Source: Streptomyces sp. NBC_01439 (GTDB lineage Bacteria; Actinomycetota; Actinomycetes; Streptomycetales; Streptomycetaceae). Taken from it: DNA of 64,000 nt. The stretch lies in assembly GCF_036227605.1 (NCBI RefSeq), contig NZ_CP109487.1, positions 4,338,501 through 4,402,500 on the forward strand, given 5' to 3'. Positions within the stretch are counted from its first letter, which is position 1. Each line of letters starts with the position of its first letter. The notes below the pieces were generated by a model that saw only the letters and a program-made list of their open reading frames with translations, had not been told where the DNA came from and did no database searches. Position numbers and translations under genes: made by a program. This document shows, in pieces, positions 42,491-51,603 of the stretch.

Positions 42491-43558
42491 TCACTGCGGG
42501 ACCTCGACCGTCAGGTACGGCGCCAGCGCCCGCAGGAAGTCCGGTGCGTCGAACATCGCCGCGGCCGAGGCCACGCCCGTCGTCCGGGTGCGCCCCGCCA
42601 GGATGCGCTCGACGGCCTCCACCGCCAGGGGCGCGGTGACCGCGTAGATGTCCTGGCCGTGGGCGGTGGCACGGCGTTCGACGCCGCCCGCGCGGACCAG
42701 GACGTCGACGACGAAGGTCTGGTCCGACCGTCCGAGGTCGTCGACCGCCTCCGGCGCCGGCGTGTCCGCTCCGGCCAGGTCCCGCGCTGCCTCCACCGCC
42801 ATGTACGTGCGCACCTCGGGCACGGCCACGTGGCTGGGCACGGTGACGACGTCGGCCATGGTGAACTCCGCGATCACCGTCCGCCGGCCGAGCGGCTCCG
42901 GGAAGACCCAGTCCCGCTGCGACAGCTGGTCGTCGTGGTACTGCAGGGCGCCGTCCGTGAACCTCACTCGGCGGCCCCCGCGGCGCTCGTGGGACACCTC
43001 GCCGGCCTTCCTGGTGCCCGCCGTGGGCTGCCAGCTGCTCAGCCCGTAGGCGACGTGCACTTCGTCCGCCGCGGTCCACTCGCCCATCGCCGCGCCGACC
43101 AGCAGGTCGCCCAGGCCCCCGTAGAAGGCCATGGCCGGCACCACGGGGACCTCCGCCGTGCGGGCCGCTTCCGTGTGGTCGGCGAACATCGCCGCGTTCG
43201 CCTCGATCTCCGCCGCGACGTCGACGTAGGGGATCCCCGCGCGCAGGGCCGCCTCGACGACGGGGCCGCCCGTCACCGCGAACGGTCCGGCGGCGTTGAC
43301 GACGGCCGCGGCTCCGGCGAGGGCGCGGTCCAGGGAAGCCGGGTCGTCCACGGCGGCCGGGCGGACCAGCAGGTCCGCGTCCTCGGCCGCCAGCTCCTCC
43401 AGCCGGGCTCCGTCGCGGCCGGAGACGACGGTGGCGATGCCGCGCCTGCGCAGCTCGGCGACGATGAAACGACCGGTGTGCCCGGTCGCCCCGTACACCA
43501 CCACCGGCCCCGCCGTACGCGTCTCGCCGGCCGTTCCCGCCGTACCCACCGTGCTCAT
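42491..43558 (-). CDS. Saccharopine dehydrogenase-like NAD(P)-binding oxidoreductase
   Basis: A 355-residue Rossmann protein: nucleotide loop VYGATGHTG (21-29), then [11 protein letters not shown] and [30 protein letters not shown]. This matches the saccharopine dehydrogenase NADP-binding family, including trans-acting enoyl reductases. A Gly/Thr-rich N-terminus (1-17) precedes the core. ATG 43558 has GGGGAG at 6 nt. It is divergent from an AraC/GlxA-type regulator, a likely controller. The substrate is unknown. Confidence 0.85.
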   Translation of the reverse strand: MSTVGTAGTAGETRTAGPVVVYGATGHTGRFIVAELRRRGIATVVSGRDGARLEELAAEDADLLVRPAAVDDPASLDRALAGAAAVVNAAGPFAVTGGPVVEAALRAGIPYVDVAAEIEANAAMFADHTEAARTAEVPVVPAMAFYGGLGDLLVGAAMGEWTAADEVHVAYGLSSWQPTAGTRKAGEVSHERRGGRRVRFTDGALQYHDDQLSQRDWVFPEPLGRRTVIAEFTMADVVTVPSHVAVPEVRTYMAVEAARDLAGADTPAPEAVDDLGRSDQTFVVDVLVRAGGVERRATAHGQDIYAVTAPLAVEAVERILAGRTRTTGVASAAAMFDAPDFLRALAPYLTVEVPQ

Positions 43559-43665
43559 CGCTCTCCCCGTCCCGTGTGCCCTGTGCGGCTCGATGCACTC
43601 AGTCTCGGCGCGGGCCGGGCCCGAACGTGATGGTCCGGAACGACATCACCCATACACTTTCGGAC

Positions 43666-44616
43666 ATGCCCACTGTCGCCCTGGCGGCCGCCGGTCACCT
43701 GCTGCACTTCGAGCTGGCGGTGGCACACGAGATCTTCGGCAATCCCCCGCCCGACGCCCCGCAGGGCTGGTACGACGTACTGCTCTGCGGCCCCGGCCCG
43801 GTGCGCGTCGGCCCGTTCACCGTCGAGCCCGACCACGGCCTGGAGCGCCTGGTCCGGGCCGACACCGTGATCGTGCCCGCCTGCGCCGACGTGGACGAGC
43901 CGCCGCCGCCCGAACTGGTCGACGCCGTGCGCGCCGCCCACGCGGCGGGTGCCCGGGTCGCCTCGCTGTGCACCGGGGCCTTCGTGCTCGGCGCCGCGGG
44001 CCTGCTCGACGGGCGGCGGGCCACCACCCACTGGGCGCACGCCGCTGAGCTGGGCGCACGCCATCCGCTGGCCGAGGTCGACGCGGACGTGCTCTACACG
44101 GACAACGGCAGCGTGCTCACGGCCGCGGGCAAGGCCGCCGCCGTGGACCTGTGCCTGCACCTGATCCACCTCGACCACGGCGCCGCCGTCGCCAACGCCG
44201 TCGCCCGCCGCCTCGTCATGGCGCCGCACCGGCCGGGCGGCCAGGCCCAGTTCGTGGCCACCCCGGTGCAGGTCACGGGCGGCGACCACCAGCTCGCCGG
44301 ACTGCTCGCCTGGGCCCAGCAACGCCTCGACCGGCCGCTGACCGTCACCGACATGGCGCGCCGGGTCAGTACGAGCCCGCGCCACCTGGGACGGCAGTTC
44401 CGGGCGGTCACCGGCCAGACCCCGCTGCAATGGCTGCTGACCCAGCGCGTACGGCGCGCACAGGAGCTGCTGGAGGCCACCGACGAGACGATCGAGGCGG
44501 TCGCCGTCGCCACCGGCATGGGTACGGCGACGACGCTGCGCCGCCAGTTCAAGCGGGTCGTCGGCGTCCCGCCCGACAGCTACCGCCGCGCGTTCCGCAG
44601 CGCGAACCCCACCTGA
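43666..44616 (+). CDS. GlxA-like AraC family regulator (DJ-1/PfpI plus HTH)
   Basis: A 316-residue regulator. Residues ~1-180 form a DJ-1/PfpI-like domain with the nucleophile-position Cys in VASLCTGAFVLGAAGLLDG. Residues ~215-310 hold two AraC helix-turn-helix motifs (VTDMARRVSTSPRHLGRQFRAVTG and EAVAVATGMGTATTLRRQFKRVVG). ATG 43666 lacks an SD; a leaderless start or ATG 43630 is possible. It is divergent from the saccharopine dehydrogenase-like gene with ~107 bp between. Such regulators often control a neighbouring oxidoreductase. Confidence 0.9.
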   Translation: MPTVALAAAGHLLHFELAVAHEIFGNPPPDAPQGWYDVLLCGPGPVRVGPFTVEPDHGLERLVRADTVIVPACADVDEPPPPELVDAVRAAHAAGARVASLCTGAFVLGAAGLLDGRRATTHWAHAAELGARHPLAEVDADVLYTDNGSVLTAAGKAAAVDLCLHLIHLDHGAAVANAVARRLVMAPHRPGGQAQFVATPVQVTGGDHQLAGLLAWAQQRLDRPLTVTDMARRVSTSPRHLGRQFRAVTGQTPLQWLLTQRVRRAQELLEATDETIEAVAVATGMGTATTLRRQFKRVVGVPPDSYRRAFRSANPT

Positions 44617-44706
44617 CGGACCGCCCGACGGTCCGCCTGACGGACCGGTCGCCCGCCGGCCGGATCCGCGTCCGGACCCCCCGGTCCGACGCCCCGGACC
44701 TCGCGT

Positions 44707-46035
44707 TCACCCGACGGGACGGTTGCGGTACCTCCACCGCCACAGCCCGTCGACCCGGTGGTCTCCGGCGAGCTCCGGGCCCAGCGGGCCCACCTTCTCG
44801 TACGCCTCCGGCGTGCCCGGGTGGTCCCGGCAGGCCAGCGCGTAGGCGGCCATGAGCCGTTCGTCCTGCTCGTCGGCGTCGAGGAGCTCCACCAGCGCCG
44901 CGGTGACGGCCGGCGAGCGGTCGCGTCCCGACCTCACGGAGTACGCGGCCCGCACCCGCACCAGCGAGCTCTCGTCCCGGAGCAGGGCGAGCAGCACCTC
45001 GCGGTCCTCCGCCACATCGCAGTCGAGCACCTCCGCCGCCCACGACCGCACCTCGCCGTCCGGGTCCCGGCCGAGGCCGCGCACCACCCGTGCCGTCTCC
45101 GGGTCCCCCGGCACCTCGAACATGCGCGCCACCTGGCAGCGCACCCCGGGGTCCGGGTGTCCGGCGTACCGCAGGCCGAACGCCCGCGCCCGCGGGTGGC
45201 ACGCCTCGCTCAGCAGGCGGAGCACCGCCGCCAGCACCCCGCCGTCCGGTTCCACCGCCGCCCAGCCGGGGAGCAGTTCGGCGATCTCCTTCTCGTACCA
45301 GCGGTGGTGCGGGGGCGATCCGGCCATCGGCGCGCCCAGGCTCAGGAAGTCGGCGACGAAGGCCCGGTACGCGGGTGAGGGGTGCCGGTGGAAGTCCACC
45401 ACCGCACGCCAGGTTCCGGCGCCCCGCCGCGACAGGAGGGTCCAGCGGGCCGCGGACCGGTCTACGTGCTCCTCGTCCCCGCACGCGTCGGCCTGCCGTA
45501 CGGCCCGGGCCACCAGTTCCCCGACCGGCGGCAGGATCCGGAGATCCCGTTCCAGGACGGTCATGATCGCGCCGTGCCCGTCCCGTACGGTCCGCCCGCC
45601 GAGGGTGATCTCCCGGATCCGGTCGGACTCCCCGTCCCGCACGATCCCGGTCCGTGCCGGTCCGTCCGCCCCCGCCAGCCGCCGCAGTTCCGCCTCCGCG
45701 CCGGCCTCGTACCACCGCCGGGCAGCGGCGAGCAGCCGCTCGGGTTCCCGCACCGGCGCGGGGCCGCGTACCGCCTCCCACACCGCCGGGGAACCTCCCT
45801 CGACGGCCCGCAGCAGCGGGGTCGTCCCGTCCGGCAGGACCCGGTCCGGGTCCGCGCCGCCCTCGACCAGTGCCCCCGCCGCCGCGGACGCGTACGCCGC
45901 GACCGCCGCGCACAGCACCGGCAGCCCGTCCCCGCCCGGCGCGTCCGGGTCCGCGCCCTCCCCCAGCAGGGCGCGGACCGTCTCCGCGTCCCCCGCCGCC
46001 ACGGCATCCGCCAGCCGGGCGTCCAGCTCCGTCAT
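44707..46035 (-). CDS. Ankyrin plus HEAT-repeat protein
   Basis: A 442-residue soluble protein. N-terminal ankyrin-like repeats (~3-75, for example AVAAGDAETVRALLGEGADPDAPGGDGLPVLCAAV) are followed by a central region of unknown fold. C-terminal HEAT-like repeats (~310-420) include HPDPGVRCQVARMFEVPGDPETARVV and EVLLALLRDESSLVRVRAAYSV. It is probably a scaffold for protein binding. ATG 46035 has GGGGGAGGA at 7 nt; the frame runs on upstream through the palindrome without support. It lies downstream of hemD but behind a very strong terminator. Confidence 0.82.
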   Translation of the reverse strand: MTELDARLADAVAAGDAETVRALLGEGADPDAPGGDGLPVLCAAVAAYASAAAGALVEGGADPDRVLPDGTTPLLRAVEGGSPAVWEAVRGPAPVREPERLLAAARRWYEAGAEAELRRLAGADGPARTGIVRDGESDRIREITLGGRTVRDGHGAIMTVLERDLRILPPVGELVARAVRQADACGDEEHVDRSAARWTLLSRRGAGTWRAVVDFHRHPSPAYRAFVADFLSLGAPMAGSPPHHRWYEKEIAELLPGWAAVEPDGGVLAAVLRLLSEACHPRARAFGLRYAGHPDPGVRCQVARMFEVPGDPETARVVRGLGRDPDGEVRSWAAEVLDCDVAEDREVLLALLRDESSLVRVRAAYSVRSGRDRSPAVTAALVELLDADEQDERLMAAYALACRDHPGTPEAYEKVGPLGPELAGDHRVDGLWRWRYRNRPVG

Positions 46036-46108
46036 GAGTCCTCCCCCGTCCCGGCGGTGATCCTCGCCGGGACGGGGGAGGGCCGACAACCGGATTCCGC
46101 CCGGGCCG

Positions 46109-46160
46109 GAACGGACGGAGGGGCCCGGGTGCGATCGCACCCGGGCCCCTCCGTCCGTTC
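46109..46160. terminator. 52-bp perfect palindrome, terminator of the rex-hemACD operon
   Basis: Two 26-nt arms (46109-46134 and 46135-46160) are exact reverse complements with no spacer; the centre is GCGA|TCGC. It lies ~30 bp after the hemD stop. It is far longer and more perfect than other terminators in the window and could also form a cruciform. Confidence 0.85.
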
Positions 46161-46188
46161 TCCAGACCGTGTCCGGCCCTTAATCCGC

Positions 46189-47856
46189 TCACGTCGTACG
46201 ACGCCGCCGCGCCCCCGGCCGTCGCTCGCTCGGCCGGAACACCGTCTCGCCGGCCTCCTTGGCCGCCTCGCGGCGCGCCGCACCGTACTCGGCGAGGGCC
46301 TCCGCCAGCTTCGACACCGACGGCTCCGGGGACAGTACGTCCACGCGCAGCCCGTGCTCCTCCGCCGTCTTGGCCGTCGCCGGCCCGATACAGGCGATGA
46401 CGGTCACGTTGTGCGGCTTCCCGGCGATCCCGACCAGGTTGCGGACCGTGGACGAGGACGTGAAGAGAACGGCGTCGAAGCCGCCGCCCTTGATCGCCTC
46501 GCGCGTGTCCGCCGGCGGCGGCGACGCGCGGACCGTCCGGTAGGCGGTGACGTCGTCGACCTCCCACCCGAGCTCGATCAGCCCGGCGACCAGCGTCTCG
46601 GTCGCGATGTCGGCGCGCGGCAGGAACACCCGGTCGATCGGGTCGAAGACCGGGTCGTACGGCGGCCAGTCCTCCAGCAGTCCGGCCGCGGACTGCTCAC
46701 CGCTGGGCACCAGGTCCGGCTTCACGCCGAACTCGACGAGGGCTGCGGCGGTCTGCTCGCCCACCGCGGCGACCTTGATGCCCGCGAAGGCGCGCGCGTC
46801 GAGACCGTACTCCTCGAACTTCTCGCGGACGGCCTTCACGGCGTTGACCGAGGTGAAGGCGATCCACTCGTAGCGGCCCGTCACCAGGCCCTTCACCGCG
46901 CGCTCCATCTGCTGCGGGGTGCGCGGGGGTTCCACGGCGATGGTCGGCACCTCGTGGGGCACCGCGCCGTACGAACGCAGCTGGTCGGAGAGCGAAGCGG
47001 CCTGCTCCTTGGTGCGCGGTACGAGGACCCGCCAGCCGAACAGCGGCTTCGACTCGAACCAGGACAGGTCCTCGCGCCGCGTGGCGGCGCTGTGCTCACC
47101 GACCACGGCTATGACGGGGCGGGCGCCCTCGGGCGAGGGGAGCACCTTGCCCTGCTTGAACACCTGGGCGATGGTGCCCAGCGTCGCGCACCAGGTCCGC
47201 TGCCGCGTGGTGGTACCGGCGACGGTCACGGTCAGCGGGGTGTCGGGCTTGCGCCCGGCGCTCACCAGCTCGGCGGCGGCCGCCGGGACGGTCTCCAGCG
47301 TCGCGGACACGACGAGGATGCCGTCGCTCGCGCCCACCTCGCTCCAGCAGCGCGCCGAGGCGGTCTTCGCGTCGACGAACCGCACGTCCGCGCCCTGCTT
47401 GTCGCGCAGCGGGACACCGGCGTACGCGGGCACGCCCACCGCGGTCGCAACACCCGGCACCACCTCGAAGGGGATGCCGGCGGTGGCGCAGACGAGCATC
47501 TCCTCGGCGGCGTTGCCGTCGAGCCCGGGGTCGCCCGTGACGGCACGCACGACCCGCCTGCCGGAGCGTGCGGCCTCCATGACAAGATTGGCCGCGTCCC
47601 GGATCACCGGGACCCCGGCGGCTGCTGACACTTCATCAGCAATCGTCAGCTGCGGCGTGTCGACGTTCGCCCGCGCATGAGTCCGCACGACCTCGAGCAC
47701 CTCGGGCTCCGCGATCAGTACGTCCGCGGCGGCGAGCGCCTCGACGGCGCGCAGCGTCAGCAGACCCGGGTCGCCCGGGCCGGCACCGAGGAAGGTGACG
47801 CGTCCGTGGGCGGCGACGGCCGGATAGGCGGAGGTGGTCGGAATTGAGGGGTTCAA
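46189..47856 (-). CDS. hemD: Bifunctional uroporphyrinogen-III C-methyltransferase/synthase
   Basis: A 555-residue fusion. Residues ~15-255 are a tetrapyrrole (TP) methylase domain (VTFLGAGPGDPGLLTLRA, AVTGDPGL), the uroporphyrinogen-III methyltransferase of the siroheme/B12 branch. Residues ~270-525 are uroporphyrinogen-III synthase (GWRVLVPRTKEQAASLSDQL, FTSVNAVKAV, FTSSSTVRNLVGI). One protein therefore makes uroporphyrinogen III and can draw it toward siroheme or cobalamin. TTG 47856 overlaps the hemC stop (TTGA) and has GGGGGAG at 9 nt. The C-terminus is basic (SERRPGARRRRTT). Last gene of the Rex-controlled operon. Confidence 0.93.
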   Translation of the reverse strand: MNPSIPTTSAYPAVAAHGRVTFLGAGPGDPGLLTLRAVEALAAADVLIAEPEVLEVVRTHARANVDTPQLTIADEVSAAAGVPVIRDAANLVMEAARSGRRVVRAVTGDPGLDGNAAEEMLVCATAGIPFEVVPGVATAVGVPAYAGVPLRDKQGADVRFVDAKTASARCWSEVGASDGILVVSATLETVPAAAAELVSAGRKPDTPLTVTVAGTTTRQRTWCATLGTIAQVFKQGKVLPSPEGARPVIAVVGEHSAATRREDLSWFESKPLFGWRVLVPRTKEQAASLSDQLRSYGAVPHEVPTIAVEPPRTPQQMERAVKGLVTGRYEWIAFTSVNAVKAVREKFEEYGLDARAFAGIKVAAVGEQTAAALVEFGVKPDLVPSGEQSAAGLLEDWPPYDPVFDPIDRVFLPRADIATETLVAGLIELGWEVDDVTAYRTVRASPPPADTREAIKGGGFDAVLFTSSSTVRNLVGIAGKPHNVTVIACIGPATAKTAEEHGLRVDVLSPEPSVSKLAEALAEYGAARREAAKEAGETVFRPSERRPGARRRRTT

Positions 47857-48821
47857 AGCGATCGCTCCCCCATCAGACCGGCCGCGCCCTTGGCCAGCAT
47901 CTCGTCCGCGAGTTCGCGGCCGAGCGCCATGGCCTCGTCGTACGACTGGGGCACGGGACCGGTGGTGGACAGCTGCACCAGCGTCGTGCCGTCGAGGGTT
48001 CCGACGACGCCGCGCAGGCGCATTTCATTGACAATCTCCCCGTCGGCCAACAGGTCGGCGAACGCGCCCACGGGTGCGCTGCAGCCTGCCTCCAGGGTGG
48101 CGAGCAGGGAACGCTCGGCGGTCACGGCGGCCCGGGTGTGCGGGTCGTCGAGTTGACCGAGCGCGGCGATGAGGTCCGTGTCGGACGCGAGGCACTCCAC
48201 GGCCAGGGCGCCCTGGCCGGGAGCCGGCAGGACGCTGTCGACGGACAGCAGGTCGGTCGCTTCCCCGCCGCGGCCGATCCGGTTCAGACCGGCGGCGGCC
48301 AGGACGACGGCGTCGAGCTCGCCGTCGTGGACGAAGCCGATCCGGGTGTCGACGTTGCCGCGGATGGGCACCGTCTCGATCCGCTTGCCGAGCGCCAGCG
48401 CCAGGTGGTTGAGCTGGGCGGTGCGCCGGGTCGAGCCGGTACCTATGCGGGCACCTTCGGGCAGCTGCTCGAAGGTCAGACCGTCCCGGGCGACGAGCGC
48501 GTCCCGCGGGTCCTCGCGGCGCGGCATGGCCGCGATCACGAGGTCGTCGGGCTGCGCGGTCGGCAGGTCCTTCAGCGAGTGCACGGCGAAGTCGACCTCG
48601 CCGCGCAGCAGCGCGTCGCGCAGGGCCGTGACGAAGACGCCCGTCCCGCCGATCTGCGAGAGGTGCTCGCGCGAGACGTCGCCGTAGGTCGTGATCTCCA
48701 CGAGCTCGACGGCCCGGCCGGTGACGGCCCGTACCGCGTCGGCGACGTGCCCCGACTGGGACATGGCCAGCTTGCTCCGCCGCGTACCGAGCCGCAGCGG
48801 CTGGTCGGGACGTGTGTTCAT
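47853..48821 (-). CDS. hemC: Porphobilinogen deaminase (hydroxymethylbilane synthase)
   Basis: A 322-residue enzyme polymerising four porphobilinogens to hydroxymethylbilane. Landmarks: LRLGTRRSKLAMSQ, VHSLKDLPT, GTGSTRRTAQL, RGNVDTRI and the dipyrromethane-cofactor Cys in LEAGCSAPVGAF. ATG 48821 overlaps the hemA stop (ATGA), and its stop overlaps the hemD TTG start (TTGA). Tight coupling through the operon is therefore expected. Length normal for the family. Confidence 0.97.
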   Translation of the reverse strand: MNTRPDQPLRLGTRRSKLAMSQSGHVADAVRAVTGRAVELVEITTYGDVSREHLSQIGGTGVFVTALRDALLRGEVDFAVHSLKDLPTAQPDDLVIAAMPRREDPRDALVARDGLTFEQLPEGARIGTGSTRRTAQLNHLALALGKRIETVPIRGNVDTRIGFVHDGELDAVVLAAAGLNRIGRGGEATDLLSVDSVLPAPGQGALAVECLASDTDLIAALGQLDDPHTRAAVTAERSLLATLEAGCSAPVGAFADLLADGEIVNEMRLRGVVGTLDGTTLVQLSTTGPVPQSYDEAMALGRELADEMLAKGAAGLMGERSL

Positions 48822-50527
48822 GATGCCCGTCCTGGGTCGTCGTCGTTCATCGGATCGGCCGCGTCCGCCCGGCTGACGGAAGCAACCGTCTGAGGGTCGA
48901 GGTCGAAGAGTTCGCGCAGTGCGTCGGCGTACCCGGCGCCGCCGGGCTCGCTGGCGAGCTGCTTGACGCGCACGGTCGGCGCGTGGAGGAGCTTGTCCAC
49001 GACGCGGCGCACGGTCTGGGTTACCTCGGCACGCTGCCGTTCGTCGAGGTCGGGGAGCCGTCCGTCGAGGCGGGCCACTTCCATGGCCACGACCTCGGCC
49101 GCCATGGCGCGCAGGGCGACGACGGTGGGCGTGATGTGGGCGGCCCGCTGTGCCGCGCCGAAGGCGGCGACCTCCTGGGCGACGATCCCGCGTACGGCGT
49201 CGACGTCGGTCGCCATCGGGGCGTCGGCGGACGCCTCGGCGAGGGATTCGATGTCCACGAGCCGGACGCCCGGGATCCGGTGCACGGCCGCGTCGATGTC
49301 CCTGGGCATGGCCAGGTCGAGCAGCGCGAGCCGGACGTCGGTGGCGTGGGACTGCGTACGGGTGCTCCTGCGGGGCTGTCGCTGTGCGGCGGCCTCGCCC
49401 TGGTCGGCCCAGGTCCCGTGCAGTTCGAGGGAGTTGGCGTCGACCCCGGTCAGCGCGGAGCGGCCGTCCGGGCCGACGGGGCACCCGTCGGCCTCGGCGT
49501 TCCCGGGCATGGCCCGCACGGCTCCGGCATCGGCGATCCGGCCTCCGGCCCGGGCCGCGGCAACCAGCCGTGCCAGCACCTCGGCGTCCTGCCCCGCCAA
49601 CCCCGGCCCCGCCGGCGCCGCATCCAGCCCCGCCAGGGGGCCCTTCCCAGCGGTAGCCGGGGAAGTTTGGGGCGCGGGGTCCGGGGCGGAGCCCCAGGAG
49701 ACGGCGGCGAGAACGTCGTCGGCGGTCAGCACGAGCCCGGTGGCGCCGGTGCAGGACACGACCACGTCGACTCGTGTCAGCTCATCGGCCACCCGAGCCA
49801 TCGGCACGGCCACCGCCGCGACCCCGGTGCCCGAGGCAACCAGAATCTCCGCGAGCCGTTCCGCCCGGTCGGCGGTCCGGTTCGCCACGACGATCTCGGC
49901 GACCCCGACCCGCGCCAGCGTCGCCGCGGCCAGCGAGGACATCGACCCGGCGCCGATGACCAGCGCCCGCTTGCCTGCGGCCCACTCGCCCACCGGCACG
50001 TTCACGGCGAGCTGCTCCAGACCGAAGGTCACCAGCGACTGCCCGGCCCGGTCGATCCCGGTCTCGGAGTGCGCCCGCTTGCCGACCCGCAGCGCCTGCT
50101 GGAACAGGTCGTTGATCAGCCGCCCGGCGGTGTGGAGCTCCTGCCCCAGCGCCAGCGCGTCCTTGATCTGGCCGAGGATCTGTCCCTCGCCCACGACCAT
50201 CGAGTCCAGTCCGCACGCCACCGAGAACAGGTGGTGCACCGCCCGGTCCTCGTAGTGCACGTACAGGTACGGGGTGAGCTCCTCCAGCCCGACCCCGCTG
50301 TGCTGCGCGAGCAGGGTGGACAGCTCGGCGACGCCGGCGTGGAACTTGTCCACGTCCGCGTACAGCTCGATCCGGTTGCAGGTGGCCAGCACGGTCGCCT
50401 CGGTCGCCGGTTCGGCGGCGAGGGTGTCGTGCAGCAGCTTCACCTTGGCGTCCACGGACAGCGAGGCCCGCTCCAGCACGCTCACGGGTGCGCTGCGGTG
50501 GCTCAGCCCTACGACGAGCAGGCTCAT
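48818..50527 (-). CDS. hemA: Glutamyl-tRNA reductase with a long insertion
   Basis: A 569-residue NADPH-dependent enzyme reducing glutamyl-tRNA to glutamate-1-semialdehyde, the first committed step of tetrapyrrole synthesis. Landmarks: nucleophile Cys50 in LATCNRIELYADV, GEGQILGQ (113-120), nucleotide loop IGAGSMSS (191-198), DLAMPRD (404-410) and the C-terminal dimerisation helix. Residues ~279-396 are an insertion absent from the ~420-residue typical enzyme, low-complexity and Pro/Gly/Ala-rich. Part of its DNA looks like a dispersed Streptomyces repeat (49662-49699). ATG 50527 overlaps the rex stop (ATGA). Confidence 0.96.
   Translation of the reverse strand: MSLLVVGLSHRSAPVSVLERASLSVDAKVKLLHDTLAAEPATEATVLATCNRIELYADVDKFHAGVAELSTLLAQHSGVGLEELTPYLYVHYEDRAVHHLFSVACGLDSMVVGEGQILGQIKDALALGQELHTAGRLINDLFQQALRVGKRAHSETGIDRAGQSLVTFGLEQLAVNVPVGEWAAGKRALVIGAGSMSSLAAATLARVGVAEIVVANRTADRAERLAEILVASGTGVAAVAVPMARVADELTRVDVVVSCTGATGLVLTADDVLAAVSWGSAPDPAPQTSPATAGKGPLAGLDAAPAGPGLAGQDAEVLARLVAAARAGGRIADAGAVRAMPGNAEADGCPVGPDGRSALTGVDANSLELHGTWADQGEAAAQRQPRRSTRTQSHATDVRLALLDLAMPRDIDAAVHRIPGVRLVDIESLAEASADAPMATDVDAVRGIVAQEVAAFGAAQRAAHITPTVVALRAMAAEVVAMEVARLDGRLPDLDERQRAEVTQTVRRVVDKLLHAPTVRVKQLASEPGGAGYADALRELFDLDPQTVASVSRADAADPMNDDDPGRAS
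49662..49699. repeat. Dispersed Streptomyces-type repeat inside hemA
   Basis: The plus strand reads GAAGTTTGGGGCGCGGGG then TCCGGGGCGGAGCCCCAGGA. This matches from memory a short repeat family, rich in GGGGCGGAGCCCC hairpins, that is common between genes in Streptomyces. Here it lies in frame in hemA, coding for part of the low-complexity insertion (SWGSAPDPAPQTSP). I see no second copy in the window. A genome-wide count would settle its nature. Confidence 0.55.
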
Positions 50528-51330
50528 GCCGGCATCACCGCCGGCACGTCGCCCTCGGGCCCGCCCTTGCGCTGCTCGGCGGCGGTCCGCCCGGCCGGCG
50601 GCACCACGGCCGCGGCAGGTGCGGCGCCGCCCACGGAGGAGCTGCCGGCGGCAGCGGCGGCCGCTTCCTCACCGGCCTTGCGCTGCTCATGGAAGGCGAG
50701 GATCTGGAGCTCGATGGAGAGGTCGACCTTGCGCACGTCCACGCCCTCGGGCACGGACAGCACGGTGGGCGCGAAGTTCAGGATGGAGGTCACGCCCGCC
50801 GCGATCAGCCGCTCGCTGACCTGCTGCGCCGCGCCCGCGGGGGTCGCGATCACGCCGATCGAGACGCCGTTCTCCGAGATGATCTTCTCCAGATCATCGG
50901 TGTGCTGCACGGCCATGCCGGCGACCGGCTTGCCGGCCATCGCCGGGTCGGCGTCGATGAGGGCCGCGACGCGGAAGCCGCGCGCGGAGAAGCCGCCGTA
51001 GTTGGCGAGGGCGGCGCCGAGGTTACCGATGCCGACGATGACGACCGGCCAGTCCTGGGTCAGGCCGAGCTCGCGGGAGATCTGGTAGACGAGGTACTCG
51101 ACGTCGTAGCCGACGCCGCGGGTCCCGTAGGAACCGAGGTACGAGAAGTCCTTGCGCAGTTTCGCGGAATTGACTCCGGCGGCGGCCGCGAGCTCCTCGG
51201 AGGACACCGTGGGCACCGATCGCTCGGAGAGCGCGGTGAGGGCACGCAAGTACAGCGGAAGCCGGGCGACAGTGGCCTCGGGAATACCTCGGCTGCGGGT
51301 CGCCGGTCGGTGAGTTCGGCCAGTTGCCAC
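50524..51330 (-). CDS. rex: Redox-sensing transcriptional repressor Rex
   Basis: A 268-residue sensor of the NADH/NAD+ ratio. N-terminal winged helix: IPEATVARLPLYLRALTALSERS and SSEELAAAAGVNSAKLRKDFSYLG. Rossmann domain: VVIVGIGNLGAALANY, ALIDADPAMAGKP. The C-terminal swapped helix (VDLSIELQILAFHEQRKAGEE) is followed by a disordered Ala/Pro/Gly-rich tail of ~50 residues, as in other Streptomyces Rex. GTG 51330 (VATGRTHRPATRSRG) has AGGAG at 4 nt. It is first in the rex-hemA-hemC-hemD operon and binds the operator at 51407-51424. Confidence 0.97.
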   Translation of the reverse strand: MATGRTHRPATRSRGIPEATVARLPLYLRALTALSERSVPTVSSEELAAAAGVNSAKLRKDFSYLGSYGTRGVGYDVEYLVYQISRELGLTQDWPVVIVGIGNLGAALANYGGFSARGFRVAALIDADPAMAGKPVAGMAVQHTDDLEKIISENGVSIGVIATPAGAAQQVSERLIAAGVTSILNFAPTVLSVPEGVDVRKVDLSIELQILAFHEQRKAGEEAAAAAAGSSSVGGAAPAAAVVPPAGRTAAEQRKGGPEGDVPAVMPA

Positions 51331-51406
51331 GATGCTCCTGCGGGATGAGCGGGGCTGCAGGCGGCCACTTGTCCCAGGACCGCCCCGTCGACAGCAGGCT
51401 ATGCCT

Positions 51407-51424
51407 TTGTGAACGCGTGCACAA
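51407..51424. promoter_or_regulatory. Rex operator (ROP)
   Basis: TTGTGAACGCGTGCACAA differs from the ideal Rex palindrome (TTGTGAA-N4-TTCACAA) by one base in the right half. It lies 77 bp upstream of the rex start, as in other Streptomyces, so Rex represses its own operon when NADH is low. A second TTGTG at 51428 may be a partial site. Confidence 0.92.
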
Positions 51425-51603
51425 AGATTGTGTCCGGTTTGTCCGTCCAAAGTGACCGGGGTCACGCGACTCCGGCACGTAAAGCCGGAACCATCGGCAC
51501 GTCGAACCCGTTCAAATCCGAAAGGGGGCAAAACCGTGCACACTCCTCACAGATACGCCCCCGAGACCCCATAAATCGCCCATGATGGTAACCGGGAAGA
51601 AGG

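Noticed and set aside
44549..46567. 672-codon minus-strand open frame
   Set aside because: Overlaps the ankyrin/HEAT gene, the terminator palindrome and the end of hemD in another frame. Codon bias supports the other frames.
48983..51001. 672-codon open frame on the plus strand opposite hemA and rex
   Set aside because: Antisense shadow of strongly conserved hemA and rex; no SD, Gly/Arg/Pro-rich translation.
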